Shown: one piece after another, positions 1-5,726 of the stretch
Layout: each line of letters begins with the position of its first letter
How positions within the stretch are numbered: the stretch's first letter is position 1
Origin: an uncultured Clostridia bacterium
Lineage (GTDB): Bacteria > Bacillota > Clostridia > Oscillospirales > Oscillospiraceae
Assembly (NCBI GenBank): GCA_947176425.1
Contig: CAMWQV010000161.1
Location: forward strand, 1-5,726
Length of the DNA: 5,726 nt
Reading direction: 5' to 3'
The notes under the pieces: generated by a model
Told to the model about the DNA's origin: nothing
Databases searched by the model: none
What the model saw: only the letters and a program-made list of their open reading frames with translations
Made by a program: the position numbers and the translations under genes

Positions 1-90
1 ATCGAACGGGAGGACCTGGCGGACGGCTCGGTCATCTATCATACGAATACCGCCGGGCTTCTGAAACGCTACAGTTTCACCCCGATCTGA
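1..90 (+). CDS. 3' end of an unidentified upstream gene (partial)
   Basis: A reading frame is open from the first base and ends at a TGA at 88-90, giving 29 C-terminal residues that finish in LLKRYSFTPI. Its third codon positions are mostly G or C, like the genes downstream, which favours this frame over another one that is open to 125. The visible tail has no cysteine motif and no family signature I recognise. In related clusters the gene before metF is often metV or folD. I cannot match this tail to either, so the product is left unnamed. It could be the preceding gene of the same operon or an unrelated gene. Confidence 0.45.
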   Translation: MEREDLADGSVIYHTNTAGLLKRYSFTPI

Positions 91-103
91 ACTGTTTCAT
101 CAA

Positions 104-124
104 TAAGCGGTTTTTTGCCGCTTA
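104..124 (+). other. small stem-loop upstream of metF
   Basis: TAAGCGG (104-110) and CCGCTTA (118-124) form a perfect 7-bp inverted repeat around the loop TTTTTTG. The T-run is in the loop and not after the stem, so this is not a standard intrinsic terminator on either strand. It lies 13 nt after the upstream stop codon and 13 nt before the metF ribosome binding site (GGAGG, 137-141). It may weakly terminate the upstream transcript or act as a processing or stability element. The function is inferred only. Confidence 0.35.
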
Positions 125-151
125 AAATACACATATGGAGGACCCTGAATC

Positions 152-1078
152 ATGAGCGTAGCTGAAATTTTTGAAGAAAGAGCAGCATTTTCCTTTGAAG
201 TGTTTCCGCCGAAGACAGACGTTGGCATGGAAAAACTGTGCGGCGAGGGCGGCGTGCTGGAGCAGCTGTATACCCTGAATCCGGATTATATTTCCTGCAC
301 TTACGGCGCCGGCGGAACCAATGTGGGCAAAAACCTGGAAGTCCTGGACAAGATCCAGAAGGACGGCAAATGCACCCCTGTGACCCATTTCACCTGCATC
401 GGCAATACCCGCGACGGCATCAAAGAGCAGCTCCAGACTTACCTGGATCACGGCATTAATCATATGCTGGCTCTGCGCGGCGACCTGCCCTTCGGCTGGA
501 CCGGCACCGGCGGCGACCTGCACTATGCGACCGAGCTGGTGAAGTTCGTCCGCAAAGAGTTCGGCGATAAGTTCACCATTGCTGTCGCTGGTTCCCCGGA
601 AGGCCACATCGCCTGCCGCAGTCTGGAAGCGGATATCGGTTTCCTCAAGCAGAAACAGGATGAGGGCGCCGACTATATCATGACGCAGCTCTGCTGGGAT
701 ATGGACCAGTTCAAATACTGGCTGGAAGCGATCCGCAATGCCGGTATCTGGCTGCCCGTAGACGTGGGTATCATGCCCATTCTTGACATGGCCGCTACCA
801 TCAATATGGCGCTCAGCCGCAACGGATGCGTGATGCCCCGGAAGCTCTGCGAGATCATCTCCAAGCATTGGATTTTCCCCAACCCCTTCGACAAGGAGCC
901 GTTCGACGCCGCCGCCGCGGAAAAGAAAGCCGCGTTCAAAGAAGCCGGTATCGAATACACCATCAACCAGATTGACGAGTACCGCGCCTGCGGAATCGAC
1001 GGCATCCACCTGTACGCGCTGAATAAGTATGACGACGTGGCGCGTATCGTCAAAGAATCCGGTATCGTTGACCTCTGA
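152..1078 (+). CDS. metF: 5,10-methylenetetrahydrofolate reductase (MetF)
   Basis: This cytoplasmic flavoprotein of 308 residues should reduce 5,10-methylene-tetrahydrofolate to 5-methyl-tetrahydrofolate, the last step of the methyl branch of the Wood-Ljungdahl pathway. The length fits a single-domain bacterial MetF TIM barrel. Family signatures are present in order: FSFEVFPPK with the catalytic Glu at residue 16 (E. coli Glu28), YGAGGTN at 51-57, LALRGDLP with Asp111 (E. coli Asp120), VAGSPEGH at 145-152, TQL with Gln179 (E. coli Gln183), and GIHLYALN near the C-terminus. The ATG at 152 is preceded by GGAGG at 137-141. In acetogens MetF often works with MetV and an Rnf- or Hdr-like electron partner. 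None of these is fused here or visible in the window, so the electron donor is unknown. Linkage to cooC and acsDC favours an energy or carbon-fixation role over methionine synthesis alone. Confidence 0.95.
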   Translation: MSVAEIFEERAAFSFEVFPPKTDVGMEKLCGEGGVLEQLYTLNPDYISCTYGAGGTNVGKNLEVLDKIQKDGKCTPVTHFTCIGNTRDGIKEQLQTYLDHGINHMLALRGDLPFGWTGTGGDLHYATELVKFVRKEFGDKFTIAVAGSPEGHIACRSLEADIGFLKQKQDEGADYIMTQLCWDMDQFKYWLEAIRNAGIWLPVDVGIMPILDMAATINMALSRNGCVMPRKLCEIISKHWIFPNPFDKEPFDAAAAEKKAAFKEAGIEYTINQIDEYRACGIDGIHLYALNKYDDVARIVKESGIVDL

Positions 1079-1095
1079 TTTCCCCAGCCAGCACT

Positions 1096-1127
1096 GCCGC
1101 ACGGCTGTGCAGAGAAAGCCGTGCGGC
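1096..1127 (+). other. strong GC-rich stem-loop between metF and cooC
   Basis: GCCGCACGGCT (1096-1106) and AGCCGTGCGGC (1117-1127) form a perfect 11-bp inverted repeat with a 10-nt loop. It starts 17 nt after the metF stop codon. No T-run follows directly; a T-rich stretch (TTTCTTCTTG) begins about 9 nt later. It is therefore a poor classical terminator. An mRNA processing or 3'-end stabilising element, or a partial attenuator separating metF from the downstream genes, fits better. The structure is clear in the sequence; the role is inferred. Confidence 0.6.
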
Positions 1128-1138
1128 CCACGGAAATT

Positions 1139-1158
1139 TCTTCTTGTATCTTCTTGTA
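1139..1158 (+). repeat. perfect tandem decamer before the cooC ribosome binding site
   Basis: TCTTCTTGTA occurs twice in direct succession (1139-1148 and 1149-1158). The second copy runs into the cooC ribosome binding site AAAGGAG (1158-1164). The repeat is pyrimidine-rich and should be single-stranded in the mRNA leader. Gain or loss of a unit would change the distance from the stem-loop to the ribosome binding site but not the spacing to the start codon. It could be a recent slippage duplication, a protein-binding site or chance. Confidence 0.5.
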
Positions 1159-1174
1159 AAGGAGCGTATTCCTT

Positions 1175-1945
1175 ATGGCACAAACGATCGCCCTGGCCGG
1201 AAAAGGCGGCGTAGGGAAAACCACGATCTGCGGAATGCTGATCGAGTACCTGTGCGAAAAAAAGAACGGTCCGGTACTGGCAGTGGACGCGGACGCCAAC
1301 TCCAATCTCAATGAAGTGCTGGGTGTGGAGGTAGAGTCCACTCTGGGGGATATCCGGGAAGATATCGCCAATGCGGAGCTGTCCTCCAAAAATCCGATTC
1401 CCAGCGGAATGACAAAAGCGGATTATGCAGAAATGCGCTTCAGCGAGGCGCTGACCGAGGCCGACGACTATGACCTGCTGGTTATGGGCCGGACCCAGGG
1501 AAAAGGCTGCTACTGCTTTGTCAACGGCCTGCTGACCAGCCAGGTCGCCAAGTACGCGAAAAATTACCGCTATATCGTTGTGGACAACGAGGCCGGATTA
1601 GAACATCTCAGCCGCGGCGTGCTGCCCCAGGTGGATACCATCCTGCTGGTGAGCGACTGTTCCCGGCGGGGAATCCAGGCCGCAGGACGGCTGGCGGAAA
1701 TGATCGTAGATTTGAAGCTGGGCGCAAAGGAAGTGGGCCTGATCGTCAACCGCGCTCCGGGCGGCGAGCTGAACGCCGGCGTGCAGGAGGAGATCCAAAA
1801 ATATGGGATGAAGCTGATCGGCGTGGTACCCCATGACGATACCGTCTATGAGTACGATGCCGAGGGGCGTCCCAGCGTGACCGTTCCGCAGGACAGCCCT
1901 GTCAAACAGGCAGTGCGCCGGATTTTCGATCAGCTGACTCTGTGA
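1175..1945 (+). CDS. cooC: CooC/AcsF-type nickel-insertion ATPase for CO dehydrogenase / acetyl-CoA synthase
   Basis: This soluble 256-residue P-loop ATPase of the SIMIBI/MinD class has the deviant Walker A motif GKGGVGKTT at residues 9-17, with the signature lysine at 10 and the P-loop lysine at 15. Further features are VDADANSNL at 37-45, a Cys-X-Cys pair at 112 and 114 (GCYCFVN), and a Walker-B-like YIVVDNEAGLEHLSR at 133-147. CooC proteins dimerise and bind Ni(II) through that Cys-X-Cys pair, and ATP hydrolysis drives nickel delivery to the CODH C-cluster. The related AcsF serves the acetyl-CoA synthase A-cluster. Sequence alone does not settle which target is used, and both may be. The start has AAAGGAG at 1158-1164. 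The gene is followed after 49 nt by an unknown gene and then acsD. A cooC at this place is typical of clostridial acs clusters. Rare codons such as TTA occur here but hardly in acsD or acsC, consistent with lower expression. Confidence 0.92.
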   Translation: MAQTIALAGKGGVGKTTICGMLIEYLCEKKNGPVLAVDADANSNLNEVLGVEVESTLGDIREDIANAELSSKNPIPSGMTKADYAEMRFSEALTEADDYDLLVMGRTQGKGCYCFVNGLLTSQVAKYAKNYRYIVVDNEAGLEHLSRGVLPQVDTILLVSDCSRRGIQAAGRLAEMIVDLKLGAKEVGLIVNRAPGGELNAGVQEEIQKYGMKLIGVVPHDDTVYEYDAEGRPSVTVPQDSPVKQAVRRIFDQLTL

Positions 1946-1963
1946 CAGCCGCTGGACGCTGTC
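1944..1963 (+). other. weak stem-loop across the cooC stop codon
   Basis: GACAGC (1944-1949) and GCTGTC (1958-1963) can form a 6-bp stem with an 8-nt loop. The first arm overlaps the cooC TGA. No T-run follows. The rest of the 49-nt gap holds only GGGAG (1981-1985), the ribosome binding site of the next gene. A stem this short may be chance. Confidence 0.25.
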
Positions 1964-1994
1964 GTGATCTTAATGACGATGGGAGCGATAACTT

Positions 1995-2870
1995 ATGGAA
2001 CAACAACTCACCGGCTATGCCCAGATTTCTCCGGAAACTACGGAGGCGGATTTTCTCTCCGGCAGGACCGGCTTCGCACTGGGCTTCGACAGCACCAACC
2101 AGACAATGGTGGAACTGTGGAGCGAAGGTTTCCAATTACAGGGCCAGCTGGAAGCGGTAGATGACCTGGGCCGCTACTGCCAGGCACGGGAACAGCTGGC
2201 AGCTTATATGCAGGAAAAAATATTGCAGGAATATGTTCGGTACGGTGGCGCGCAGGCTCTGTGCGGCTGGTATGACCGGGCCATGACCGAACGGCGTACC
2301 CTGCTGATTGATCTCGGCGCTCGGGCCGCGGCGGTCAAATACGGCAAACTGAAAAAACCGGGCTGCGGCTATGTGGCAATGGACCGGTTCCTCATGGACC
2401 CGAATCATACAGTTGTGGAAGAAGCGCATAAGGCGGACCCCAGCGCTGCCGCCGCTGCCCCGGCTACGTTCGGAAGCCTGCATGTCAATCCGGCGGCGGT
2501 GGACCATGTGTGCGCCATCACCGGAGAGGCCAGTATTGTAACGGTCAAATTCGTCCTAGACTACTGGGAGGAGATGGAGCTGGTTTTAGGCGAGGAGCTG
2601 CCCGAACTGCTCAAAGGCTGGCAGCGGTTCCGCCTGCCGGTCAAACACCGCTCCAAAGCCCGGTACGACGCGGTGGGTATGGTGGGTACCCCCATCGAAC
2701 ACTGCGTACAGGCGAAATACCAGGACCAGCGCGCCGCCAGCGAAGCCGCAGGACTCAATCTGGCCCAGGAAGCCCAATATCTGTCCTTCTTTGACCCCAA
2801 TATCTCCATCGGTTTTTCGGAGAAGGGCCTGCAAAAAATCTGGAAAAAACTCGGGATACACACTTCCTGA
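1995..2870 (+). CDS. unrecognised soluble protein encoded between cooC and acsD
   Basis: I do not recognise this 291-residue protein. The gene looks real: GGGAG sits 9 nt before the ATG, the frame is long, and it fills a position between two Wood-Ljungdahl genes on the same strand with gaps of 49 and 59 nt. There is no signal peptide or membrane segment, so it is probably cytoplasmic. The five cysteines (62, 90, 124, 173, 237) are scattered and form no iron-sulfur or zinc motif. Residues 51-105 look helical and charged. A short Ala/Pro-rich stretch (about 148-158) may separate an N-terminal from a C-terminal part, the latter with conserved-looking segments such as RFRLPVKHRS (211-220) and YLSFFDPNISIGF (262-274). 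No P-loop, Rossmann or corrinoid motif is visible. From context it could be an accessory or maturation factor for the corrinoid protein or CODH/ACS. That is inference only. Confidence 0.85.
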   Translation: MEQQLTGYAQISPETTEADFLSGRTGFALGFDSTNQTMVELWSEGFQLQGQLEAVDDLGRYCQAREQLAAYMQEKILQEYVRYGGAQALCGWYDRAMTERRTLLIDLGARAAAVKYGKLKKPGCGYVAMDRFLMDPNHTVVEEAHKADPSAAAAAPATFGSLHVNPAAVDHVCAITGEASIVTVKFVLDYWEEMELVLGEELPELLKGWQRFRLPVKHRSKARYDAVGMVGTPIEHCVQAKYQDQRAASEAAGLNLAQEAQYLSFFDPNISIGFSEKGLQKIWKKLGIHTS

Positions 2871-2929
2871 CAAACAGCGATCTCATGTTTTCACATAGGC
2901 CGATATTTTTATGAAGGGAGCAAACCATT

Positions 2930-3868
2930 ATGCCATTTGCTAAGAAGCCCCAGGTGTTCAGCGCGAAGATCAACGAGCTGACGCTGGGTACCGGAGACAA
3001 GGCTGTCACACTGGGCGGCCAGAATGTCTTCAACCTCTACACCTTTGACGCGGCGATTGCGAACAGCCCCAAAATCGGAATCGACGTGTCCGACGACCCC
3101 GAACAGCCCAGCGAGGGCCTCAAAGAGTTCTACGCCGGCTGCGATACCCTGGCCGACCGCGCAAAAAAAGCCGCCGAACTGGAACATGTGGATTTCGTCT
3201 GCGTCCGCTTCGACCTTGCCGACCCCAACGGCGCCAACAAGTCTATTGAAGACTGCGTTGCCGATGTGAAGGCAGTGGCGGAAGTTGTCGATAAACCCCT
3301 GGTGGTCGCCGGATGCAAGAACGCCGAAAAAGACGCCGACCTGTTCTCCAAAGTCTCCGAGGCTCTCCAGGGCAAAAACATCCTGGTCCTGAGCGCGAAA
3401 GAGGAGAATTATAAGGGCGTTGCCGCGGGCGCGGGTATGGCTTACGGCCAGAAAGTGGGCGCGGAGTCCGCCGTGGATATCAACCTTGCCAAGCAGCTGA
3501 ACGTCCTCATTACCCAAATGGGTGTGAACGGTCAGAATATTGCCATGAACATCGGTTCCGCCGCTGCCGGTTACGGTTTTGAGTACGTTGTCTCCACCCT
3601 GGAGCGCGTTAAAGCCGCCGCCCTCAGTCAGAACGACAACACCCTGCAAATGCCCATTATTACCCCGGTGGGTGTGGAAACCTGGGGCGTGAAGGAATCC
3701 ACCGCACCCGAGAGCGAAAACCCCGGCTGGGGCAGCGCTGAAGAACGCGGAATCGATATGGAAGTGGAAACTGCCGCCGCCTGCCTCGCTTACGGCAGCG
3801 ACGCCGTTATCCTCAAACATCCCACATCTGTGGAAACCGTTGCGCGGCTCGTTGCCGCACTGATGTAA
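2930..3868 (+). CDS. acsD: corrinoid iron-sulfur protein small subunit (AcsD, CODH/ACS delta subunit)
   Basis: This is the 312-residue small subunit of the corrinoid iron-sulfur protein, which pairs with AcsC to hold the cobamide that carries the methyl group from methyl-tetrahydrofolate to acetyl-CoA synthase. The length is close to the known family (about 320). Matches to the Moorella protein as I recall it run through the whole chain: a DLADPNGANKSIEDCVADVK segment (residues 96-115), PLVVAGC, an ENYKGVAAGAGMA segment, VDINLAKQLNVLI, MPIITPVGVETW and the PGWGSAEERGI region, ending in ILKHPTSVE. It has a TIM-barrel fold and no Fe-S cysteine motif, as expected for this subunit. The ATG at 2930 has GAAGGGAG at 2913-2920. 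Codon use is very biased, suggesting high expression. The stop codon overlaps the acsC ribosome binding site, so the two subunits are probably translationally coupled. Confidence 0.95.
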   Translation: MPFAKKPQVFSAKINELTLGTGDKAVTLGGQNVFNLYTFDAAIANSPKIGIDVSDDPEQPSEGLKEFYAGCDTLADRAKKAAELEHVDFVCVRFDLADPNGANKSIEDCVADVKAVAEVVDKPLVVAGCKNAEKDADLFSKVSEALQGKNILVLSAKEENYKGVAAGAGMAYGQKVGAESAVDINLAKQLNVLITQMGVNGQNIAMNIGSAAAGYGFEYVVSTLERVKAAALSQNDNTLQMPIITPVGVETWGVKESTAPESENPGWGSAEERGIDMEVETAAACLAYGSDAVILKHPTSVETVARLVAALM

Positions 3869-3873
3869 GGAGG
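3866..3873 (+). promoter_or_regulatory. acsC ribosome binding site overlapping the acsD stop codon
   Basis: TAAGGAGG combines the acsD stop (TAA, 3866-3868) with a near-perfect Shine-Dalgarno sequence 9 nt before the ATG at 3883. A ribosome ending acsD sits on the site that starts acsC, which suggests coupled synthesis of the two partner subunits in matched amounts. It also fixes the start of the downstream gene. Confidence 0.8.
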
Positions 3874-3882
3874 TCCGGAATC

Positions 3883-5726
3883 ATGGCATTAAAAGGTCTT
3901 GACATTTTTAAGCTTACCCCCAAAACCAACTGTAAAGACTGCGGCAACCCCACCTGTATGGCGTTTGCTATGAAAGTGGCTTCCGGCGCGATCCCCATTG
4001 AGAAGTGCCCCCACATGTCTGAGGCCGCCCTGTCTACCCTGTCCGAAGCTACCGCGCCCCCCATGAAGTCCTATAAGGTCGGCGACCTGGCCCTGGGCGG
4101 CGAAACCGTTCTGAGCCGTCACGAAAAAACGCTGGTCTCCAAGACTCTGTATGCGGTACATGTCTGCGACTGCATGGACGCGGAAAAACAGGACGCTGTG
4201 CTGGCCAATATCCCCAATGTGGATTACGAGCGCATCAGTGAGCGGATGTACGTGGAGATGGTCTATGTCTGCCACAGCAGCGACAAGTCCGCCGCCGATT
4301 ACGCCGCCCTGGTCACGAAGGCCAAAGCCCTGAACCGTCCTATGATTCTCAGCTGCACCGACGTGGAAGCTATGAAAACCGGTGTTGAGGCCGCCGCGGG
4401 CTGCAATATTATTGTCAACGGCGCAACTGCTGACAACTATGCCGACATGAGCGCAGTTGCCACCGGCGCCAAAGCGCTGCTGGGTGTCCGCGCCGACAGC
4501 CTGGAACAGCTCCATGAGGTCGTGGAGAAGCTGGAAGCCGCTGGAAATAAGAACCTGATTCTGGACGTGGGCACCAAGTCCGTGAAAGACGCCTATGCCA
4601 ACGCCGTACAAATCCGCCGCGCTGCTCTGAAGGACGGCGACCGTACTTTCGGCTATCCTTCCATCGTGAACGTGGCTGCCCTTTCTAACGGCGACGCCCA
4701 TCTGGAAGCCGCCCTCCTGAGCCTGTTCACCTGCAAATACGGCTCCATCGTGGTCTGCTCCGAGATGACATACGCAAAGGCCCTGCCTCTGTACGGCCTG
4801 CGTCAGAATATCTTCACCGACCCGCAGAAGCCCATGAAGGTCAATCCGGGCATCTATCCCATCAACGGCGCAGATGAGAACAGCCCCTGCTGCCTGACCG
4901 TGGACTTCGCCCTGACCTACTTCCTGGTGTCCGGCGAGCTGGAGCGAAGCAAAGTGCCCGTGAACCTGCTCATTACCGACGCGTCCGGTATGTCCGTCCT
5001 GACCGCGTGGGCTGCCGGTAAGTTCTCCAGTTCTTCCATTAAAAAGTTCTTTGACGAGTTCGATATCGCCAACAAGATTAAGAGCCGTGCGCTGATCATC
5101 CCTGGCAAAGTGGCCGTGATGAAGGGCGAGATTCAGGATAAGCTGCCTGATTGGAGTGTAATCGTCGGTACGACCGAGGCGGTACAGCTGGTGAAGTACC
5201 TGCGCGACGAGGAGTGGAAAAAGAGCTATGTGGACAAGAGCGCGGCTGCCGCACCTGCCGCAGGCGAGACTGCCGCGGCGGAACCCGCGCCCGCACCGAA
5301 GAAGGTTATTCCTGCACCTCCGATCGTTGTCTCCGGTCCTTATATGATCGACGACAAGCCCGTTACCTACAAGGGCCACGATCCCGCCAGTCAGCAATTC
5401 GTTACCATCGGCGAGCGCATCCACTGCATCAGCCCGGCCATCCGCCGCGCTATGGACAGCTATGATGAGGCTCCCATTCTGAAACGCGCTGCTGAACAGA
5501 TTGCCGCCGGTGCAACCTATCTGGATGTCAATATCGGGCCTGCCGAATCCAACGGTCCGGAACTGATGCAGTGGGCGGTACAGCTGCTCCAGCAGAACTT
5601 CAACAATGTGCCTCTGGCTCTCGACACCGCAAACCAGAAGGCTATTGAGGCCGGTATCAAGGTGTACAACCGCACCAACGGCAAGCCCATTGTCAACTCC
5701 GCCGACGCCGGCAGCCGTATCAGCAA
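3883..5726 (+). CDS. acsC/acsE: AcsC-AcsE fusion: corrinoid iron-sulfur protein large subunit joined to methyl-THF methyltransferase domain (3' end beyond window)
   Basis: The frame is open without a stop for 614 codons to the window edge. Residues 1 to about 446 match a full-length AcsC (446 residues in Moorella). The N-terminal [4Fe-4S] motif is Cys17-X2-Cys20-X4-Cys25-X16-Cys42, followed by the TIM barrel (RQNIFTDPQKP, ENSP at 332-335) and the C-terminal cobamide-binding domain (SGMSVLTAWAAGKF, with Thr374, and IIPGKVAVMKGE). Residues 453-480 are an Ala/Pro-rich linker. From about 506 the protein becomes an AcsE-type pterin-binding barrel: TIGERI (508-513), YLDVNIGPA (546-554), LALDTAN (578-584) and IVNSADA (603-609). 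Asp581 and Asn605 correspond to pterin-contacting Asp75 and Asn96 of the Moorella methyltransferase. One polypeptide would therefore accept the methyl group from methyl-THF and hold it on cobalt, with AcsD as partner. Codon use is extremely biased: there is one TTA (codon 3) and no TTA, CTA or TCA in codons 4-514. Confidence 0.93.
   Translation, partial: MALKGLDIFKLTPKTNCKDCGNPTCMAFAMKVASGAIPIEKCPHMSEAALSTLSEATAPPMKSYKVGDLALGGETVLSRHEKTLVSKTLYAVHVCDCMDAEKQDAVLANIPNVDYERISERMYVEMVYVCHSSDKSAADYAALVTKAKALNRPMILSCTDVEAMKTGVEAAAGCNIIVNGATADNYADMSAVATGAKALLGVRADSLEQLHEVVEKLEAAGNKNLILDVGTKSVKDAYANAVQIRRAALKDGDRTFGYPSIVNVAALSNGDAHLEAALLSLFTCKYGSIVVCSEMTYAKALPLYGLRQNIFTDPQKPMKVNPGIYPINGADENSPCCLTVDFALTYFLVSGELERSKVPVNLLITDASGMSVLTAWAAGKFSSSSIKKFFDEFDIANKIKSRALIIPGKVAVMKGEIQDKLPDWSVIVGTTEAVQLVKYLRDEEWKKSYVDKSAAAAPAAGETAAAEPAPAPKKVIPAPPIVVSGPYMIDDKPVTYKGHDPASQQFVTIGERIHCISPAIRRAMDSYDEAPILKRAAEQIAAGATYLDVNIGPAESNGPELMQWAVQLLQQNFNNVPLALDTANQKAIEAGIKVYNRTNGKPIVNSADAGSRIS
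5239..5322 (+). other. Ala/Pro-rich interdomain linker of the fusion protein
   Basis: Codons 453-480 encode almost only Ala, Pro, Glu and Lys, beginning SAAAAPAAGE and ending PAPP. This composition is typical of flexible tethers between catalytic domains, such as those in acyltransferase or carboxylase multidomain proteins. It begins just past the point where known AcsC proteins end. A further 25 or so residues (to about 505) precede the first pterin-barrel strand. There is no stop codon and no ribosome binding site here, so the joint is not two overlapping genes. Confidence 0.8.
5398..5726 (+). other. AcsE-like pterin-binding methyltransferase domain (N-terminal part)
   Basis: This is the second domain of the fusion protein, residues 506-614, about the first 110 of an expected 260. 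It covers the first strands of the pterin-binding TIM barrel shared by AcsE, the MetH folate domain and dihydropteroate synthase. The GERI start, LDVNIGP and LDTANQKAIEAG segments are closest to AcsE (methyl-tetrahydrofolate:corrinoid iron-sulfur protein methyltransferase). The later conserved Asp and Asn residues (Asp160 and Asn199 in Moorella) fall outside the window, so completeness cannot be judged. Confidence 0.85.

Noticed and set aside
91..151. Promoter for metF
   Set aside because: TAAAAT at 123-128 could pass for a -10 box, but no acceptable -35 box lies 16-18 nt upstream, and the hairpin occupies that space.
134..154. Six-codon leader frame overlapping the metF start (ATG 134 to TGA 152-154)
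   Set aside because: It has no ribosome binding site of its own and contains the metF Shine-Dalgarno sequence within it. It is most likely chance.
2871..2929. Promoter for acsD in the AT-rich gap
   Set aside because: TTTTCA and TATTTT are present but only about 10 nt apart, which is too close for a sigma-70-type promoter.
2911..2943. Ten-codon frame overlapping the acsD start
   Set aside because: It overlaps the acsD ribosome binding site, lacks its own, and its codons are unremarkable.
2909..3820. 303-codon minus-strand frame opposite acsD, and a similar 353-codon frame at 122-1183 opposite metF
   Set aside because: These have the same codon-bias cause. Both are low-complexity mirror translations of well-identified genes.
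3889..5424. 511-codon open frame on the minus strand opposite the acsC/acsE fusion
   Set aside because: It is codon-aligned with the sense gene and open only because the sense gene avoids TTA, CTA and TCA. Its translation resembles no protein family, and the sense strand is unmistakably AcsC.
5344..5726. Separate acsE gene starting at an internal ATG (codon 488) within the fusion
   Set aside because: No Shine-Dalgarno sequence precedes this ATG, there is no stop codon upstream in frame, and the linker before it is coding in the same frame.

Overview
This window carries part of a bacterial Wood-Ljungdahl (reductive acetyl-CoA) gene cluster. All supported genes lie on the + strand. The set is MetF, a CooC/AcsF-type nickel-insertion ATPase, and both subunits of the corrinoid iron-sulfur protein (AcsD, AcsC). 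The gene style (strong AGGAGG-type ribosome binding sites, short gaps, GC-rich third codon positions) and the order metF-cooC-acsD-acsC-acsE suggest a GC-rich anaerobic member of the Clostridia (Bacillota) with acetogenic or related C1 metabolism. The order resembles the cluster of acetogenic clostridia. The genus cannot be read from this sequence.

Layout: 1-90 is the 3' end of an unidentified upstream gene. A 61-nt gap (91-151) with a small hairpin leads to metF (152-1078). A 96-nt gap holding a strong GC-rich stem-loop and a perfect tandem decamer precedes cooC (1175-1945). Next comes an unrecognised 291-residue gene (1995-2870), then acsD (2930-3868). After only 14 nt, with the ribosome binding site overlapping the acsD stop codon, a long reading frame (3883 to beyond 5726) begins and is still open at the window edge.

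How the genes work together: MetF makes 5-methyl-tetrahydrofolate. An AcsE-type methyltransferase moves the methyl group to the cobalt of the AcsC/AcsD protein, which delivers it to acetyl-CoA synthase. The CooC-type ATPase would mature the nickel sites of CO dehydrogenase and/or acetyl-CoA synthase. The genes for those two enzymes (acsA, acsB) are not in the window.

The two most notable points are these. (1) The last gene is an in-frame fusion: a complete AcsC is joined by an Ala/Pro-rich linker to an AcsE-like pterin-binding methyltransferase domain. These are usually separate genes, and the fusion gives a methionine-synthase-like arrangement. (2) A soluble protein of unknown family is encoded between cooC and acsD, a position that suggests a role in corrinoid protein or CODH/ACS function or maturation.
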